Origin: Actinomycetota bacterium
GTDB taxonomy: Bacteria; Actinomycetota; Humimicrobiia; Humimicrobiales; Humimicrobiaceae
Assembly (NCBI GenBank): GCA_023475715.1
Contig: JAMCVO010000120.1
Location: 1 to 29,854, forward strand
Length of the DNA stretch: 29,854 bases
Reading direction: 5' to 3'
How positions within the stretch are numbered: position 1 is the stretch's first letter; each line of letters opens with the position of its first letter. The notes under the pieces were generated by a model, which saw only the letters and a program-made list of their open reading frames with translations, was not told the origin of the DNA and did no database searches. Positions 6,808 through 14,818 of this stretch are shown here, piece after piece. The position numbers were made by a program, and so were the translations under genes.

Positions 6808-7014
6808 TCAGTCTGTAAGAATAAAGGTAACCTTCATCAAAATACGATATTCGGCAATTTTCCCTTGGGCATCTACAATGACTTCAAAATCTTTTATCCA
6901 TGCGGACTTGACATTCTTTAATGTTTTATTTGCCCGGGCTATGCCTTGCTGTATTGCATCATCGAAGCTTTTGGGTGAAGATACTTTAATTTCAGTGACT
7001 TTTGCAACTGACAT
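6808..7014 (-). CDS. Dodecin (flavin-binding dodecamer)
   Basis: The 68-aa protein has the dodecin layout: V-x-E-I-K-V-S-S-P-K-S-F-D-D-A-I-x-x-G-I-A-R-A, then V-K-S-A-W-I-K-D-F-E-V with the flavin-stacking Trp (39), and the ending EYRILMKVTFIL. Dodecins form hollow dodecamers that store or buffer flavins in the cytoplasm. The start is supported by GGGAGGT seven bases or so upstream. It is a single gene, divergent from rubredoxin across a 392-bp gap. Confidence 0.92.
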   Translation of the reverse strand: MSVAKVTEIKVSSPKSFDDAIQQGIARANKTLKNVKSAWIKDFEVIVDAQGKIAEYRILMKVTFILTD

Positions 7015-7406
7015 TTGTAACCTCCCTTACTTTTAATAAAATTTATATTTTCATAAAAAATGCTTCAAATATATTTTACTACTTTAAAAATGTTATACAA
7101 AAAATTAATTATACTGGAGGAGAGTTTTTTACAGTAATTTTCAAACATTTGTCTTAGATTCCAATATTAATCTACCAATATTAATCTATTAAATTATTCG
7201 CAAAAATAAATAATTTGTAATAATATTTCTTAATAAGCAATTGCTTTATTTATTGATAATTTAAATTTCTAAACAGACAAAAGGAGAACTGGTAGATATT
7301 GATGAAATGATATTAATTTATCTTTCAGCTCACCTTGTTTGTTTTAATTTTAGGTCAATAAATATTATTAATAAAATTTATCATCCTAATAAGTAAAAGG
7401 AGTTAT
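7015..7406. other. Intergenic region between dodecin and rubredoxin genes
   Basis: Divergent promoter region of 392 bp. It holds a perfect 14-bp tandem pair (7161-7188) and a 16-bp string (7064-7079) that recurs upstream of the secreted-protein gene. A short open frame ends at the TAA just before the rubredoxin ribosome binding site, in the same frame as an ATG near 7307, but it has no convincing start signal and I do not call it a gene. No RNA gene is seen. Confidence 0.6.
7161..7188. repeat. Perfect 2 x 14-bp tandem repeat
   Basis: CCAATATTAATCTA occurs twice in tandem (7161-7174 and 7175-7188) upstream of the rubredoxin gene. It could be paired regulator sites or simple slippage. Confidence 0.75.
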
Positions 7407-7571
7407 ATGGAAAAATGGGAATGTATGGTATGCGGCTATATCTATGACCCTGAAATTGGAGATCCCGATAATGGTGTTAAACCAGGCACCAGATTTGAGG
7501 ATATTCCCGATGATTGGGTATGTCCAAATTGCGGAGCTCCAAAAACTCAGTTTGAGAAATTAAAAGAGTAA
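7407..7571 (+). CDS. Rubredoxin
   Basis: This 54-aa gene encodes [15 protein letters not shown] at the N-terminus and [14 protein letters not shown] near the end. The four iron-ligand cysteines are at 6, 9, 39 and 42 (two CxxCG knuckles), and the conserved D-W-V-C-P and Y-x-Y-D-P aromatic core is intact. Rubredoxin carries single electrons to oxygen- or peroxide-reducing enzymes in anaerobes. AAAGGAG lies just upstream of the ATG. The DJ-1 family gene starts 11 bp after the stop, so the two form an operon. Confidence 0.95.
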   Translation: MEKWECMVCGYIYDPEIGDPDNGVKPGTRFEDIPDDWVCPNCGAPKTQFEKLKE

Positions 7572-7582
7572 AGGAGTAAAAA

Positions 7583-8098
7583 ATGTCTAAGAAAGTAATT
7601 ATTTTAATTGAAGATTTATTTGAAGATGTCGAGGCAATTTATCCATACTACAGATTAAAAGAAGAAGGTTATGAGGTGAGTGTTGTTGGTCCGGAAAAAG
7701 ACAGAGTTTATGAAGGCAAGCATGGATTAGCTTTAAAAGCAGATTTTTCATCAGAGAAATTAAACATTAATGATATTTCAGCAGTAGTAATACCCGGCGG
7801 ATACGCACCGGATAAAATGGTAAGAACGAAGTCAATGGTAGATATCGTAAAAGAGGCTTCAAAAGAATGTAAAATAATAGCGGCCATTTGCCATGGTCCG
7901 CTCATGCTGGTTGAAGCAGGGGTCATTGAAGGAAAAAAAGTTACAGGATTCATCAGCATAAAAACCCCTCTAAAACTTGCCGGTGCTGAATTTATTGATA
8001 AAGCTACTGTAACAGATGCTAATATCCTGACTTCCAGGTCTCCTGACGATTTGCCTCAATTCTGCAAAGCATTGATAACATTAATAAATATATATTGA
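7583..8098 (+). CDS. DJ-1/PfpI family protein
   Basis: The 171-aa protein has the single-domain PfpI layout: a glutamate-rich first strand (EDLFEDVE), IPGGYAPDKM (70-79), the nucleophile elbow AAICHGP with Cys103 and His104, and the typical ending SRSPDDLPQF. Family members act as proteases, glyoxalase-type deglycases or stress chaperones; the sequence does not choose between these. Coupled to rubredoxin with its own AAAGGAG site, it fits an oxygen- or carbonyl-stress unit. Confidence 0.92.
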   Translation: MSKKVIILIEDLFEDVEAIYPYYRLKEEGYEVSVVGPEKDRVYEGKHGLALKADFSSEKLNINDISAVVIPGGYAPDKMVRTKSMVDIVKEASKECKIIAAICHGPLMLVEAGVIEGKKVTGFISIKTPLKLAGAEFIDKATVTDANILTSRSPDDLPQFCKALITLINIY

Positions 8099-8148
8099 AA
8101 AATAGATATTTATTGAAAAAAGCTTAACTCAAGCAAAATTCTATGCAG

Positions 8149-8235
8149 CAACATTAATCTAGCAGTAGTAAACTGGCGGCAATGAATTAGTAACCATAAT
8201 CCAACAACATTAACCTGGCAGCAATAACCCGAAAG
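8149..8235. repeat. Degenerate direct repeat downstream of the DJ-1 gene
   Basis: CAACATTAATCTAGCAGTAGTAA at 8149 is repeated imperfectly as CAACATTAACCTGGCAGCAATAA at 8205, a 56-bp period, within the 203-bp gap before the phosphoribosyltransferase. No function evident. Confidence 0.4.
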
Positions 8236-8301
8236 CAATAATCGCCGTTATGAATTACTTAGGTAATCTTAAATATAAAAATATACGATATTTACAAGCA
8301 T

Positions 8302-8934
8302 ATGTTTAAAGATCGAAAAGACGCTGGTAAGAAGCTGGCATCCGTTTTAGCGGGATATAAAAATAAAAATGTTTTAGTTCTGGCCATTCCAAGAGGCGGA
8401 GTGGAAGTTGGTTTGGAAGTTGCCCGTTATCTGAAAGCTGATTTTGACATATTAATAAGCAGGAAGCTGCCAATTCCATCTAATCCCGAAGCTGGGTTTG
8501 GCGCCATCGCAGAAGATGGAAGCGTATATATAAATAAAGGCTCCAGCTTATGGGTATCCAAAGATGAAATAGAAATCATTAAAAAAGAACAAATAGAAGA
8601 GATAAAAAGAAGAATATCTGTCCTGCGCGGTGGAAGACCTCTGAAAAGTATTAGGAACCGTGAGGTAATCCTAATTGATGATGGTCTTGCCATGGGTTCA
8701 ACAATGAAGGTCTCCATTAAAATGTGCCGCAATCAGAATGCCAAAAAAATAATTGTTGCGGTGCCTGTTTCCGGAGTAGCTACTTTTAATGAAATAAAAG
8801 AAATAGCTGATGAAATTTATGCGCTTGAAAAACCGTATAATTTTAAGGCAGTTGCTCAGGTATATCTAAACTGGTATGACGTTACTGATGAAGAAGTACT
8901 CGAAATGATGGAAAAGGAAAATCTTAAATATTGA
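8302..8934 (+). CDS. Phosphoribosyltransferase family protein
   Basis: The 210-aa protein begins with a region (AIPRGGVEVGLEVARYL, 28-44) seen in stand-alone type I phosphoribosyltransferases and carries the PRPP-binding loop VILIDDGLAMGST (122-134). The acceptor substrate is not known for this subgroup, which is often annotated only by domain. The start at 8302 lacks a good ribosome binding site, but the MFKDRKDAGKKLA opening is typical of the family. Monocistronic by appearance; a hairpin terminator lies about 95 bp downstream. Confidence 0.85.
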   Translation: MFKDRKDAGKKLASVLAGYKNKNVLVLAIPRGGVEVGLEVARYLKADFDILISRKLPIPSNPEAGFGAIAEDGSVYINKGSSLWVSKDEIEIIKKEQIEEIKRRISVLRGGRPLKSIRNREVILIDDGLAMGSTMKVSIKMCRNQNAKKIIVAVPVSGVATFNEIKEIADEIYALEKPYNFKAVAQVYLNWYDVTDEEVLEMMEKENLKY

Positions 8935-9028
8935 ATATCTGACAGGTCCATGCTTGAAACAAGCGCTTCGGGCCAGACATCTGTATCTTTTATGTCTTAA
9001 AAAATATTTTATTCAGCTTGCATAAATG

Positions 9029-9060
9029 ATAAGACCCCATGTTAATATGAGGTCTTATTT
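9029..9060. terminator. Bidirectional hairpin terminator
   Basis: ATAAGACCCCAT (9029-9040) pairs with ATGAGGTCTTAT (9047-9058) with one C-A mismatch and a 6-base loop, followed on the plus strand by TTTAT. It sits between two convergent genes (phosphoribosyltransferase and the secreted protein) and can serve both. Confidence 0.8.
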
Positions 9061-9096
9061 ATATAAGCTGAAAATATGTTGAACAGGTCTATTTTT

Positions 9097-10011
9097 TCAT
9101 GCCAGCATGCTCAGATGCCTGAGATTTGGGATTAAATGGGGCTTTTGCTGCCCAGGTGCAGTATCCAACCCTTTCCCCGGAACCCCGCTATCTATTAGTG
9201 CATCTGCTTTTGCAATTGCAACATGAACTGCGATACTTATAGAGCTCGTATCAGCCGTAAGAGTGTCTGTTCCAGTTACCGTGGCAGTATTATCTATAGT
9301 ATAATCTCCGGTTGTTGCATAAGGGCCAATCGGCCAGCTATATGTATATGTATACGTTCCGGCGTCCCCTACCCAGGTTTCGCCAAGATACCCTTTCAGT
9401 GAGTCAGAAACATCTGCGAAAGCATCAGCAGTAACTGTTCCGCCTGATACAGAAAAACCTGTAGTATAAGAGAATTCATGGAAACCAGTTCCACCACCGG
9501 GGATGGAATAGTTTGCCAGACCAACAAGCGCAGTATTTCTGTAAGACATTGCCCCTTCTACAGGAGTAAATGAAACATCGTAAGAAACATCTGAAGAGCT
9601 GCTTGCCGGAATTGTAAAAGGCCCACTTATGACCTCAGTTTTTAGTGCAGTCCAGGGACCATCACCAATCTTGTACTCAATCATGTCGTTTACATAGGTA
9701 ACAGATGCAGCTTCACTGCCAGCATTCTGGATGTGAATATCCCCGTTTACAGCTCTGCCGGTTTCATGATAGGTTGGTGCTACTGTTACTGTATAATTAA
9801 CGGTAGTAGCTTGTCCTACGGCGAGATTTATAGAATTTTTATCCACAGACTTTTCGATACTCCAGGTAAGATAACCTTCGCTGCTCCCTGTAGCGTCCTT
9901 GGTTACCACTAATGAAGTTCCTGAAGGATCGGCATTTAAAAAACTTAGTGGAAGCAAAGTAAAAATAATAATAACCGGAAGCACAATTAATAATAACCAT
10001 TTCTTTTTCAT
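9097..10011 (-). CDS. Secreted protein with DUF11-like beta-sandwich repeats
   Basis: A lysine-rich start and a hydrophobic stretch (residues 5-26) make a signal peptide. The mature part has two Ig-like segments: SIEKSVDKNSINLAVGQATT with VNYTVTV (about 51-75), and later SLKGYLGETW, YTYTYSWPIGPY and DYTIDNTATVTGT (about 204-250), the pattern of DUF11 or prealbumin-like surface repeats. The usual C-terminal anchor (LPxTG, transmembrane segment or S-layer domains) is absent; the protein ends in a short Pro/His/Leu tail. It may be released, or a 3' portion may have been lost. An AGAGGTGG site supports the start. 304 aa. Confidence 0.75.
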   Translation of the reverse strand: MKKKWLLLIVLPVIIIFTLLPLSFLNADPSGTSLVVTKDATGSSEGYLTWSIEKSVDKNSINLAVGQATTVNYTVTVAPTYHETGRAVNGDIHIQNAGSEAASVTYVNDMIEYKIGDGPWTALKTEVISGPFTIPASSSSDVSYDVSFTPVEGAMSYRNTALVGLANYSIPGGGTGFHEFSYTTGFSVSGGTVTADAFADVSDSLKGYLGETWVGDAGTYTYTYSWPIGPYATTGDYTIDNTATVTGTDTLTADTSSISIAVHVAIAKADALIDSGVPGKGLDTAPGQQKPHLIPNLRHLSMLA

Positions 10012-10339
10012 TTACCACCTCTATTATATTATTTAAAATTTCCTAACTTGTTTTTTATTTTTATTTAATTTTCAAATATATTTTACAGCTTCAAAAGTAA
10101 AATATAAACTTAAACATTTTTCTTTTTTCAAGTTTAAAATATATCAGATTGTGGAAGATATTAACACAAATAATTATAATTCTGAATTTCCCATATATTT
10201 ATATTGTTGACGGGAATTTTTTGATATTCGCTGTTCTGGCTGGTATAATTTTTTAATTATTAAAATAAAGAAAAGATGATTTTTAATGCTAACCCGCTTA
10301 CCGATATAAATTAGATTTCTTAATTTTCTGGAGAATTTG
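10012..10339. other. Divergent intergenic region before the glycosidase-like lipoprotein
   Basis: 328 bp, very AT-rich. It holds an inverted repeat, TATATTTTAC (10077-10086) and GTAAAATATA (10097-10106), 66-95 bp upstream of the secreted-protein start, which may be an operator or a leader hairpin. I see no gene or RNA here. Confidence 0.5.
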
Positions 10340-12046
10340 ATGAAAAAATTATCGCTGATTGAAAAATTACAGATTTTTTTTCTTGTTTTCATCCTGATCG
10401 CTTTCCTGTTAACTATAACAGGATGCAGAAATATAAATAATAAATCCAAAATATCATCTGATGCAGCGGAAATTGCAGTTACAAATAATACTGATGATCA
10501 AAAAGAGGAGGAGCAAACAAACACGACCGCATCCGGCAGGGATGACCTTGTAGATAAAAAAACAAATAATAATGAAAATAATGAAATAATAATCGGAGTG
10601 GAATATGTTTTTCCAGGTCTGGCAAAAGATTTCGCGGAGACAGGTATTGAAGCTGCAAAGCCCTTTCCGGAAGCAATTATGTGGGAAAAAATGCAAAAAT
10701 CTGCCGAAAGTCCTATTGATTTCAGCACTGCTGACAGGTTTGTAAAAGAATATCAGGAAGCAGAGATTGAAACTATTTTTATAACATTGCGTTCCAGGAG
10801 TAATTGGGCCTCAAAAGATTATAATGCAAATCCTTCTCCGAAAGAAGAATATGTAAGTCTCTATGAAACCTGGGTATCAAGTGTTGCCGAAAGATATGAC
10901 AGGGATGGAATTGATGATATGCCGGGACTTCTAAGACCGGTAATTTATTTTGAAATCGGCAGTGAATTTTCTTCCTACGAGCCTGAACCAGTAGAAGACT
11001 ACATCGATATGCTCAAAACCGCATATAATGCAATTCATGCAGCCTCGGAAAATTCTATCGTGTTGCATGCGCCATTTTTGACAACTACAGCTTTTAAAGA
11101 TAATCCAGAACCTCAGGATTATGAAAAAGCTTTTGCAAAAGTTGACAAGCGCATCATGTTTCACAGCCTTAAAGAAATAAGAATAATACTTGATAATAAT
11201 GAAATTTTTGATGTCATAAATATTCACTCTATAGGTAATCCTCTTGAAATTGAAGGCAATATAAAATGGTTGAATTATGAAATGGATTTAAGAGGTTACA
11301 ATAAACCCATAATAATAAGCGATACCGCTGTTAATCCCTTTATGGGCTGGGGTCCTGCAACAAATCCTGAAAGGAAAATCCCAAAACCGGGAATAATTAT
11401 TCCACCCGCTACAGAAGATGACAGGTTCAGACTTGCAGAATACTTCAATAAATTAATAGACGGTGATGAAGAGTATTTAAAATGGGTCAGAGCATACGGC
11501 GCTGCTGATATTGCAAAAATGGTTACAGTAGCTGCAGAGCAAAATGTTGCACTTATAAATACTGCATTTACGGAAGATTTTGAGCTTGCACAAACTGAAC
11601 TTTTTGGTGCCGCTGCAGGAAATACTTCCTGGAGCGGAATGACTAAGGTAAAGATGAATTTTACCGAAGATAAGCATGAGGTTGTAAAAAGGTATCCTTC
11701 CTTTTATGCATTAAAACAGATTGCAGGATACCTTAAAGATTATGATTCCATCGAGAGGATTTCATTTGAGGACAAAAGTCTAAGAATATATAAGGTAACT
11801 GATGAAAACGGATATTTTTTTATTGCCTGGTTCGAGCCTGGATATCTTGTCCTTCCGGAAGACGAAATCCCTGAATCAAAATTAAAGCTGGATGTTCAGT
11901 CTGAAAAAGCAGCAGTGGAAAATTTAATAACCGAAATAGGGCAGCAAAACCCAATTAAAGAAACACAGATTACTTCAAATGGTATTCTGGAAATGGATCT
12001 TACAAGTACGCCGGTTTTTATATTTCCACAAAGCTATTTTGAGTAA
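10340..12046 (+). CDS. Lipoprotein with a clan GH-A glycosidase-like TIM barrel
   Basis: The start is ATG at 10340, preceded by CTGGAG. Residues 8-28 are hydrophobic and end in the lipobox ITGC, so Cys29 is lipidated and the protein sits outside the cell. A Asn/Asp/Thr-rich linker (30-82) precedes the barrel. The barrel shows glycosidase-like strand ends: YFEIGSEF (203-210), where Glu209 would be the acid/base; FDVINIHS (290-297); and NKPIIISDTA (321-330), where the usual nucleophile Glu is Asp328. I cannot place it in a named GH family, and the altered positions raise doubt about hydrolysis. It converges with the sugar locus and could supply it, but this is inference from position only. 568 aa. 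Confidence 0.7.
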   Translation: MKKLSLIEKLQIFFLVFILIAFLLTITGCRNINNKSKISSDAAEIAVTNNTDDQKEEEQTNTTASGRDDLVDKKTNNNENNEIIIGVEYVFPGLAKDFAETGIEAAKPFPEAIMWEKMQKSAESPIDFSTADRFVKEYQEAEIETIFITLRSRSNWASKDYNANPSPKEEYVSLYETWVSSVAERYDRDGIDDMPGLLRPVIYFEIGSEFSSYEPEPVEDYIDMLKTAYNAIHAASENSIVLHAPFLTTTAFKDNPEPQDYEKAFAKVDKRIMFHSLKEIRIILDNNEIFDVINIHSIGNPLEIEGNIKWLNYEMDLRGYNKPIIISDTAVNPFMGWGPATNPERKIPKPGIIIPPATEDDRFRLAEYFNKLIDGDEEYLKWVRAYGAADIAKMVTVAAEQNVALINTAFTEDFELAQTELFGAAAGNTSWSGMTKVKMNFTEDKHEVVKRYPSFYALKQIAGYLKDYDSIERISFEDKSLRIYKVTDENGYFFIAWFEPGYLVLPEDEIPESKLKLDVQSEKAAVENLITEIGQQNPIKETQITSNGILEMDLTSTPVFIFPQSYFE

Positions 12047-12074
12047 TTTAGAAAAATAAAGAAAATATCAGCTT

Positions 12075-13151
12075 TTATCTAAATGGCAAATAAGAATATT
12101 CTTTTATAGCTTTTACTAATGTTAAAATATTTATCACAGGAACATTTGACATCAAACACTGATCCGGAGCAATTATATAACCGCCATCTTTACCTAATAT
12201 TTGAATATATCTTTTTACTTCCCTTTTAATTTCTTCCGGATTTCCATTGGTTAATAAATTTTGGCTGTCTATCCCTCCAAAAAATACAATATCTTTACCA
12301 AATTGTTTTTTTAATAATTCAGGGTCCATAACATGCTGGATAGGATTTAAAACATCCAGACCAATCTCTATTAAATAAGGAATGATTTTTATTATATTTC
12401 CGCAAGAATGTAATATTACAGGGATCTTTTCCTTTTTAAATAAATCCCATATCTTCTTTAAACGCGGCATTATGAATTTTTTCCAATCATCAACAGACAT
12501 AATTAAATTTTCCTGAGTTCCAAAGTCATTGCTGTCCATAACACAATCAATTCCCATATCTATAAATCTTTTTGCTAAACTTAATTGGTATTCTGTAATT
12601 TTGTCTAATAATTCTTCCGCAAATTTTTTATTAGTTTTCATATCAATTAGAAAATTACCAAAACCTCTTAACGTATAAGCTCTTTCAAATATACCAAAAC
12701 CTAGTAGTGGAACTATGCAATATTTATCCTTATATTTTTCTTTTATCATCTTGGCACGGTCCAGTAAGTGTGAACCATTCGGATCAGGAAATTTATAATT
12801 TTCCAAATTGAAATCATCAGGTACAGGATTATATTTGATACAGATTCCTTCCTGAGTAATGTCATATCCTACACCCCAACTATCATACATAGTTTTTCCA
12901 TCTGCGCTTTGTTTACAATATTTTTTAGAATCATTAAGTTCGTCTTTTTTATTCCAGGATAAATGGCTGTCCGAACTGTAGACCAATACAATATGTCTAT
13001 CCAGAATATCCATTAATTTATCCTCATTATCATTTATTTCTTCTAGCAGTATATTTAAAAAATATTTTGATAACCATATATCACTTGGCAATCTATCGAT
13101 TTCTTTTCTCGTTATAGTATTTAATAGTCTTTTTTTTGGTGTCAGTTCCAT
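12075..13151 (-). CDS. URO-D superfamily protein 1 (MtaA/CmuA-like, zinc triad intact)
   Basis: The 358-aa protein has the uroporphyrinogen-decarboxylase/corrinoid methyltransferase fold. It opens with the PKKRLLNTITRKEIDRLP segment typical of the family. In its C-terminal half it carries LHSCGN with His248 and Cys250, and IAPDQCLMSNVP with Cys332. This H-x-C...C triad is the zinc site of MtaA/MtbA-type methyl-transferring enzymes. The N-terminal arginines used by true heme-pathway HemE are not evident. Last gene of the sugar locus, 33 bp after the amidohydrolase. I infer a methyl-transfer or related role; the substrate is unknown. Confidence 0.85.
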   Translation of the reverse strand: MELTPKKRLLNTITRKEIDRLPSDIWLSKYFLNILLEEINDNEDKLMDILDRHIVLVYSSDSHLSWNKKDELNDSKKYCKQSADGKTMYDSWGVGYDITQEGICIKYNPVPDDFNLENYKFPDPNGSHLLDRAKMIKEKYKDKYCIVPLLGFGIFERAYTLRGFGNFLIDMKTNKKFAEELLDKITEYQLSLAKRFIDMGIDCVMDSNDFGTQENLIMSVDDWKKFIMPRLKKIWDLFKKEKIPVILHSCGNIIKIIPYLIEIGLDVLNPIQHVMDPELLKKQFGKDIVFFGGIDSQNLLTNGNPEEIKREVKRYIQILGKDGGYIIAPDQCLMSNVPVINILTLVKAIKEYSYLPFR

Positions 13152-13184
13152 CAGCTTTCCTTTCTTACAACAGTATAAATTTAA

Positions 13185-13994
13185 TTATTTGAATTTAAAA
13201 AGCCTACTTGCATTGTTAAAAAAAATATTTTCCCTTTCCTTATCATCAAGATCTGCCTTAAGTACATTTATTATGTAATATCTTATGTCGCCCATTGGCA
13301 TATCAGTTCCAAAAAGAGTTCTGTCAGGACCAATGCTGTCTATTATTTTTCTATAAACCGGTGGATAATAATCATCCCCCGAAAGATCCAGATAAACATG
13401 ACTGTATTTACCGGTAAAATTTATAACTTTCTCAAAAAAAGATTTCCTACCGCCCGCATGTCCGAGAATAATTTTTAAATCCCGGAAATTATTCAACACT
13501 TTCTCTAAAAGGAGCGGGTTTGCATAGAACTGCTTCGGATTATCGGTATAAGGGCTCCAGCTATGGGTTAGAATGACCGTATCATTTTCAAGAGAATACT
13601 TCCATAGAGGATAATAAGATATATCATCAATCATTGTTTCATGAAATGCCGGATGTATTTTCACTCCTGCAAATTCCACTTTAATTCTATTTTTTTTAAT
13701 AATCTCCAACGATTTTTCCGGGAAATGGGGATTGTATATTAAGTACCAACTTATAAAATTTCCAAATTCATTGGAAATTCTGGTTATTACATCCATCTGA
13801 CCTTCTACATCAAAAAAACCTATGGCATGAGAGCAGATACACCTGACTACGTTATATTTTTTTAACAAATTTATGGTTCTTTTGTCACTATACTTATCAT
13901 AATAAATATTCGGCAATACTTTACCCAGATGCATATGCGCATCTATAATTTTAAATTTTTTTATTTCACTGATATAATCCCTGACTTTAATCAA
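13185..13994 (-). CDS. Amidohydrolase family 2 metal-dependent hydrolase (intact site)
   Basis: A 269-aa TIM-barrel hydrolase of the amidohydrolase-2 group, which includes lactonases and decarboxylases. Metal and catalytic residues are visible: IIDAHMH (His20, His22), VKIHP (Lys112, His114), THSW (His144), LGHAGG (His179) and LFGTDMP (Asp231). The start is TTG at 13994, supported by AAGGAG 9 bp upstream; it overlaps the preceding gene by 8 bp. Within a sugar locus a lactone-opening role is reasonable but unproven. The upstream partner is a related protein that has lost these residues. Confidence 0.88.
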   Translation of the reverse strand: MIKVRDYISEIKKFKIIDAHMHLGKVLPNIYYDKYSDKRTINLLKKYNVVRCICSHAIGFFDVEGQMDVITRISNEFGNFISWYLIYNPHFPEKSLEIIKKNRIKVEFAGVKIHPAFHETMIDDISYYPLWKYSLENDTVILTHSWSPYTDNPKQFYANPLLLEKVLNNFRDLKIILGHAGGRKSFFEKVINFTGKYSHVYLDLSGDDYYPPVYRKIIDSIGPDRTLFGTDMPMGDIRYYIINVLKADLDDKERENIFFNNASRLFKFK

Positions 13995-14766
13995 TTTCTA
14001 TACTCCTTAAAAGATTATCGATATTATTGAAGACTATATCTTCTTTAGCCTTATTATTTAAACCTGACATAAGCATCCTGACAACAGAAAATTCCATCTC
14101 AAGCACAGGATAGCTGGTACCGAAAATTAGTCTCTTTGAACCGAATTTTTTAACCATATCTTCAATCTGTTCCATCAAAAAAAGTTTACTAGTTTCAATA
14201 TATAAATTCTGGTATTTCTCAAGTAAAGGATACAATAACCTGTTAAACATTGCCTGTTTTAAAGTGCATTCTAAAATAACAGGTAAATCCGGATTTTCCT
14301 TCAGGATGATGTTCAATTCATCCATTGCAAAATACTTGTTGCCCGTTATGTCAAGCTCTTTTAGATCTATCATAATTGGAATTCTTCTGCCCGAGAGTAT
14401 TTTAAATATTTTTTTCATATAGATATCGTTTATATAAAACAGGTGAGATTTCGGAAATAACCTGAACAGCTTTACTTTTTGAGTAAGAGAAGATTTTACA
14501 TATTTGTTAAAATCAAAAACAATATAAGCTTCCGGCACCAGAATCAAACAAAGGTATAAATTATCACTTTCCAATAATGATTTATTTGACAGTAATTCGT
14601 TATTTCCTGTATGCCAGTCATATTTAAGAGACAATTCATTTGTTAAAATTGCAGTTTGAATTTCGTTTTCAGACAAAGATTTAACCAGCTTTATCAATTC
14701 ATTTTTTTCATCCTTTATGAATTTATCTCCTCTTATCCAATGGTTTATATCGAAAAAATTCATCAT
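13987..14766 (-). CDS. Degenerate amidohydrolase-like protein (probable pseudoenzyme)
   Basis: The 259-aa protein aligns by eye with its downstream neighbour: the end KRLIFGTSYPVLEMEFSV followed by KEDIVFNNIDNLL mirrors RTLFGTDMPMGD and IFFNNASRLF. The metal ligands are gone: FFDINHW in place of DAHMH, FRLFPKSH in place of VKIHP, VILECTL in place of ILGHAGG, and Ser218 in place of the catalytic Asp. The reading frame is intact and coupled by overlap to the active gene, so it is maintained as a protein, perhaps a regulatory or structural partner. The first of two consecutive ATGs is used. Confidence 0.78.
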   Translation of the reverse strand: MMNFFDINHWIRGDKFIKDEKNELIKLVKSLSENEIQTAILTNELSLKYDWHTGNNELLSNKSLLESDNLYLCLILVPEAYIVFDFNKYVKSSLTQKVKLFRLFPKSHLFYINDIYMKKIFKILSGRRIPIMIDLKELDITGNKYFAMDELNIILKENPDLPVILECTLKQAMFNRLLYPLLEKYQNLYIETSKLFLMEQIEDMVKKFGSKRLIFGTSYPVLEMEFSVVRMLMSGLNNKAKEDIVFNNIDNLLRSIEID

Positions 14767-14818
14767 AATACTGCTTTCCTGATTATAAGTTTGTAAAAAT
14801 TTAATTAACTTAAAAAAC

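Noticed and set aside
7307..7399. Possible 30-codon gene before rubredoxin
   Set aside because: No ribosome binding site at a useful distance and no recognisable pattern; kept only as part of the intergenic description.
10174..10449. Minus-strand open frame opposite the start of the glycosidase-like lipoprotein
   Set aside because: Its composition is a mirror of the lipoprotein signal-peptide region, it has no domain or ribosome binding site, and the plus-strand gene has a clear lipobox.
12047..12074. Terminator between the convergent glycosidase-like and URO-D genes
   Set aside because: No stem of useful length can be formed in the 28-bp gap.
12075..13151. HemE, heme-pathway uroporphyrinogen decarboxylase
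   Set aside because: The zinc triad of methyl-transfer relatives is present, the HemE N-terminal signature is not, no other heme gene is nearby, and there are three divergent paralogues in a sugar locus.
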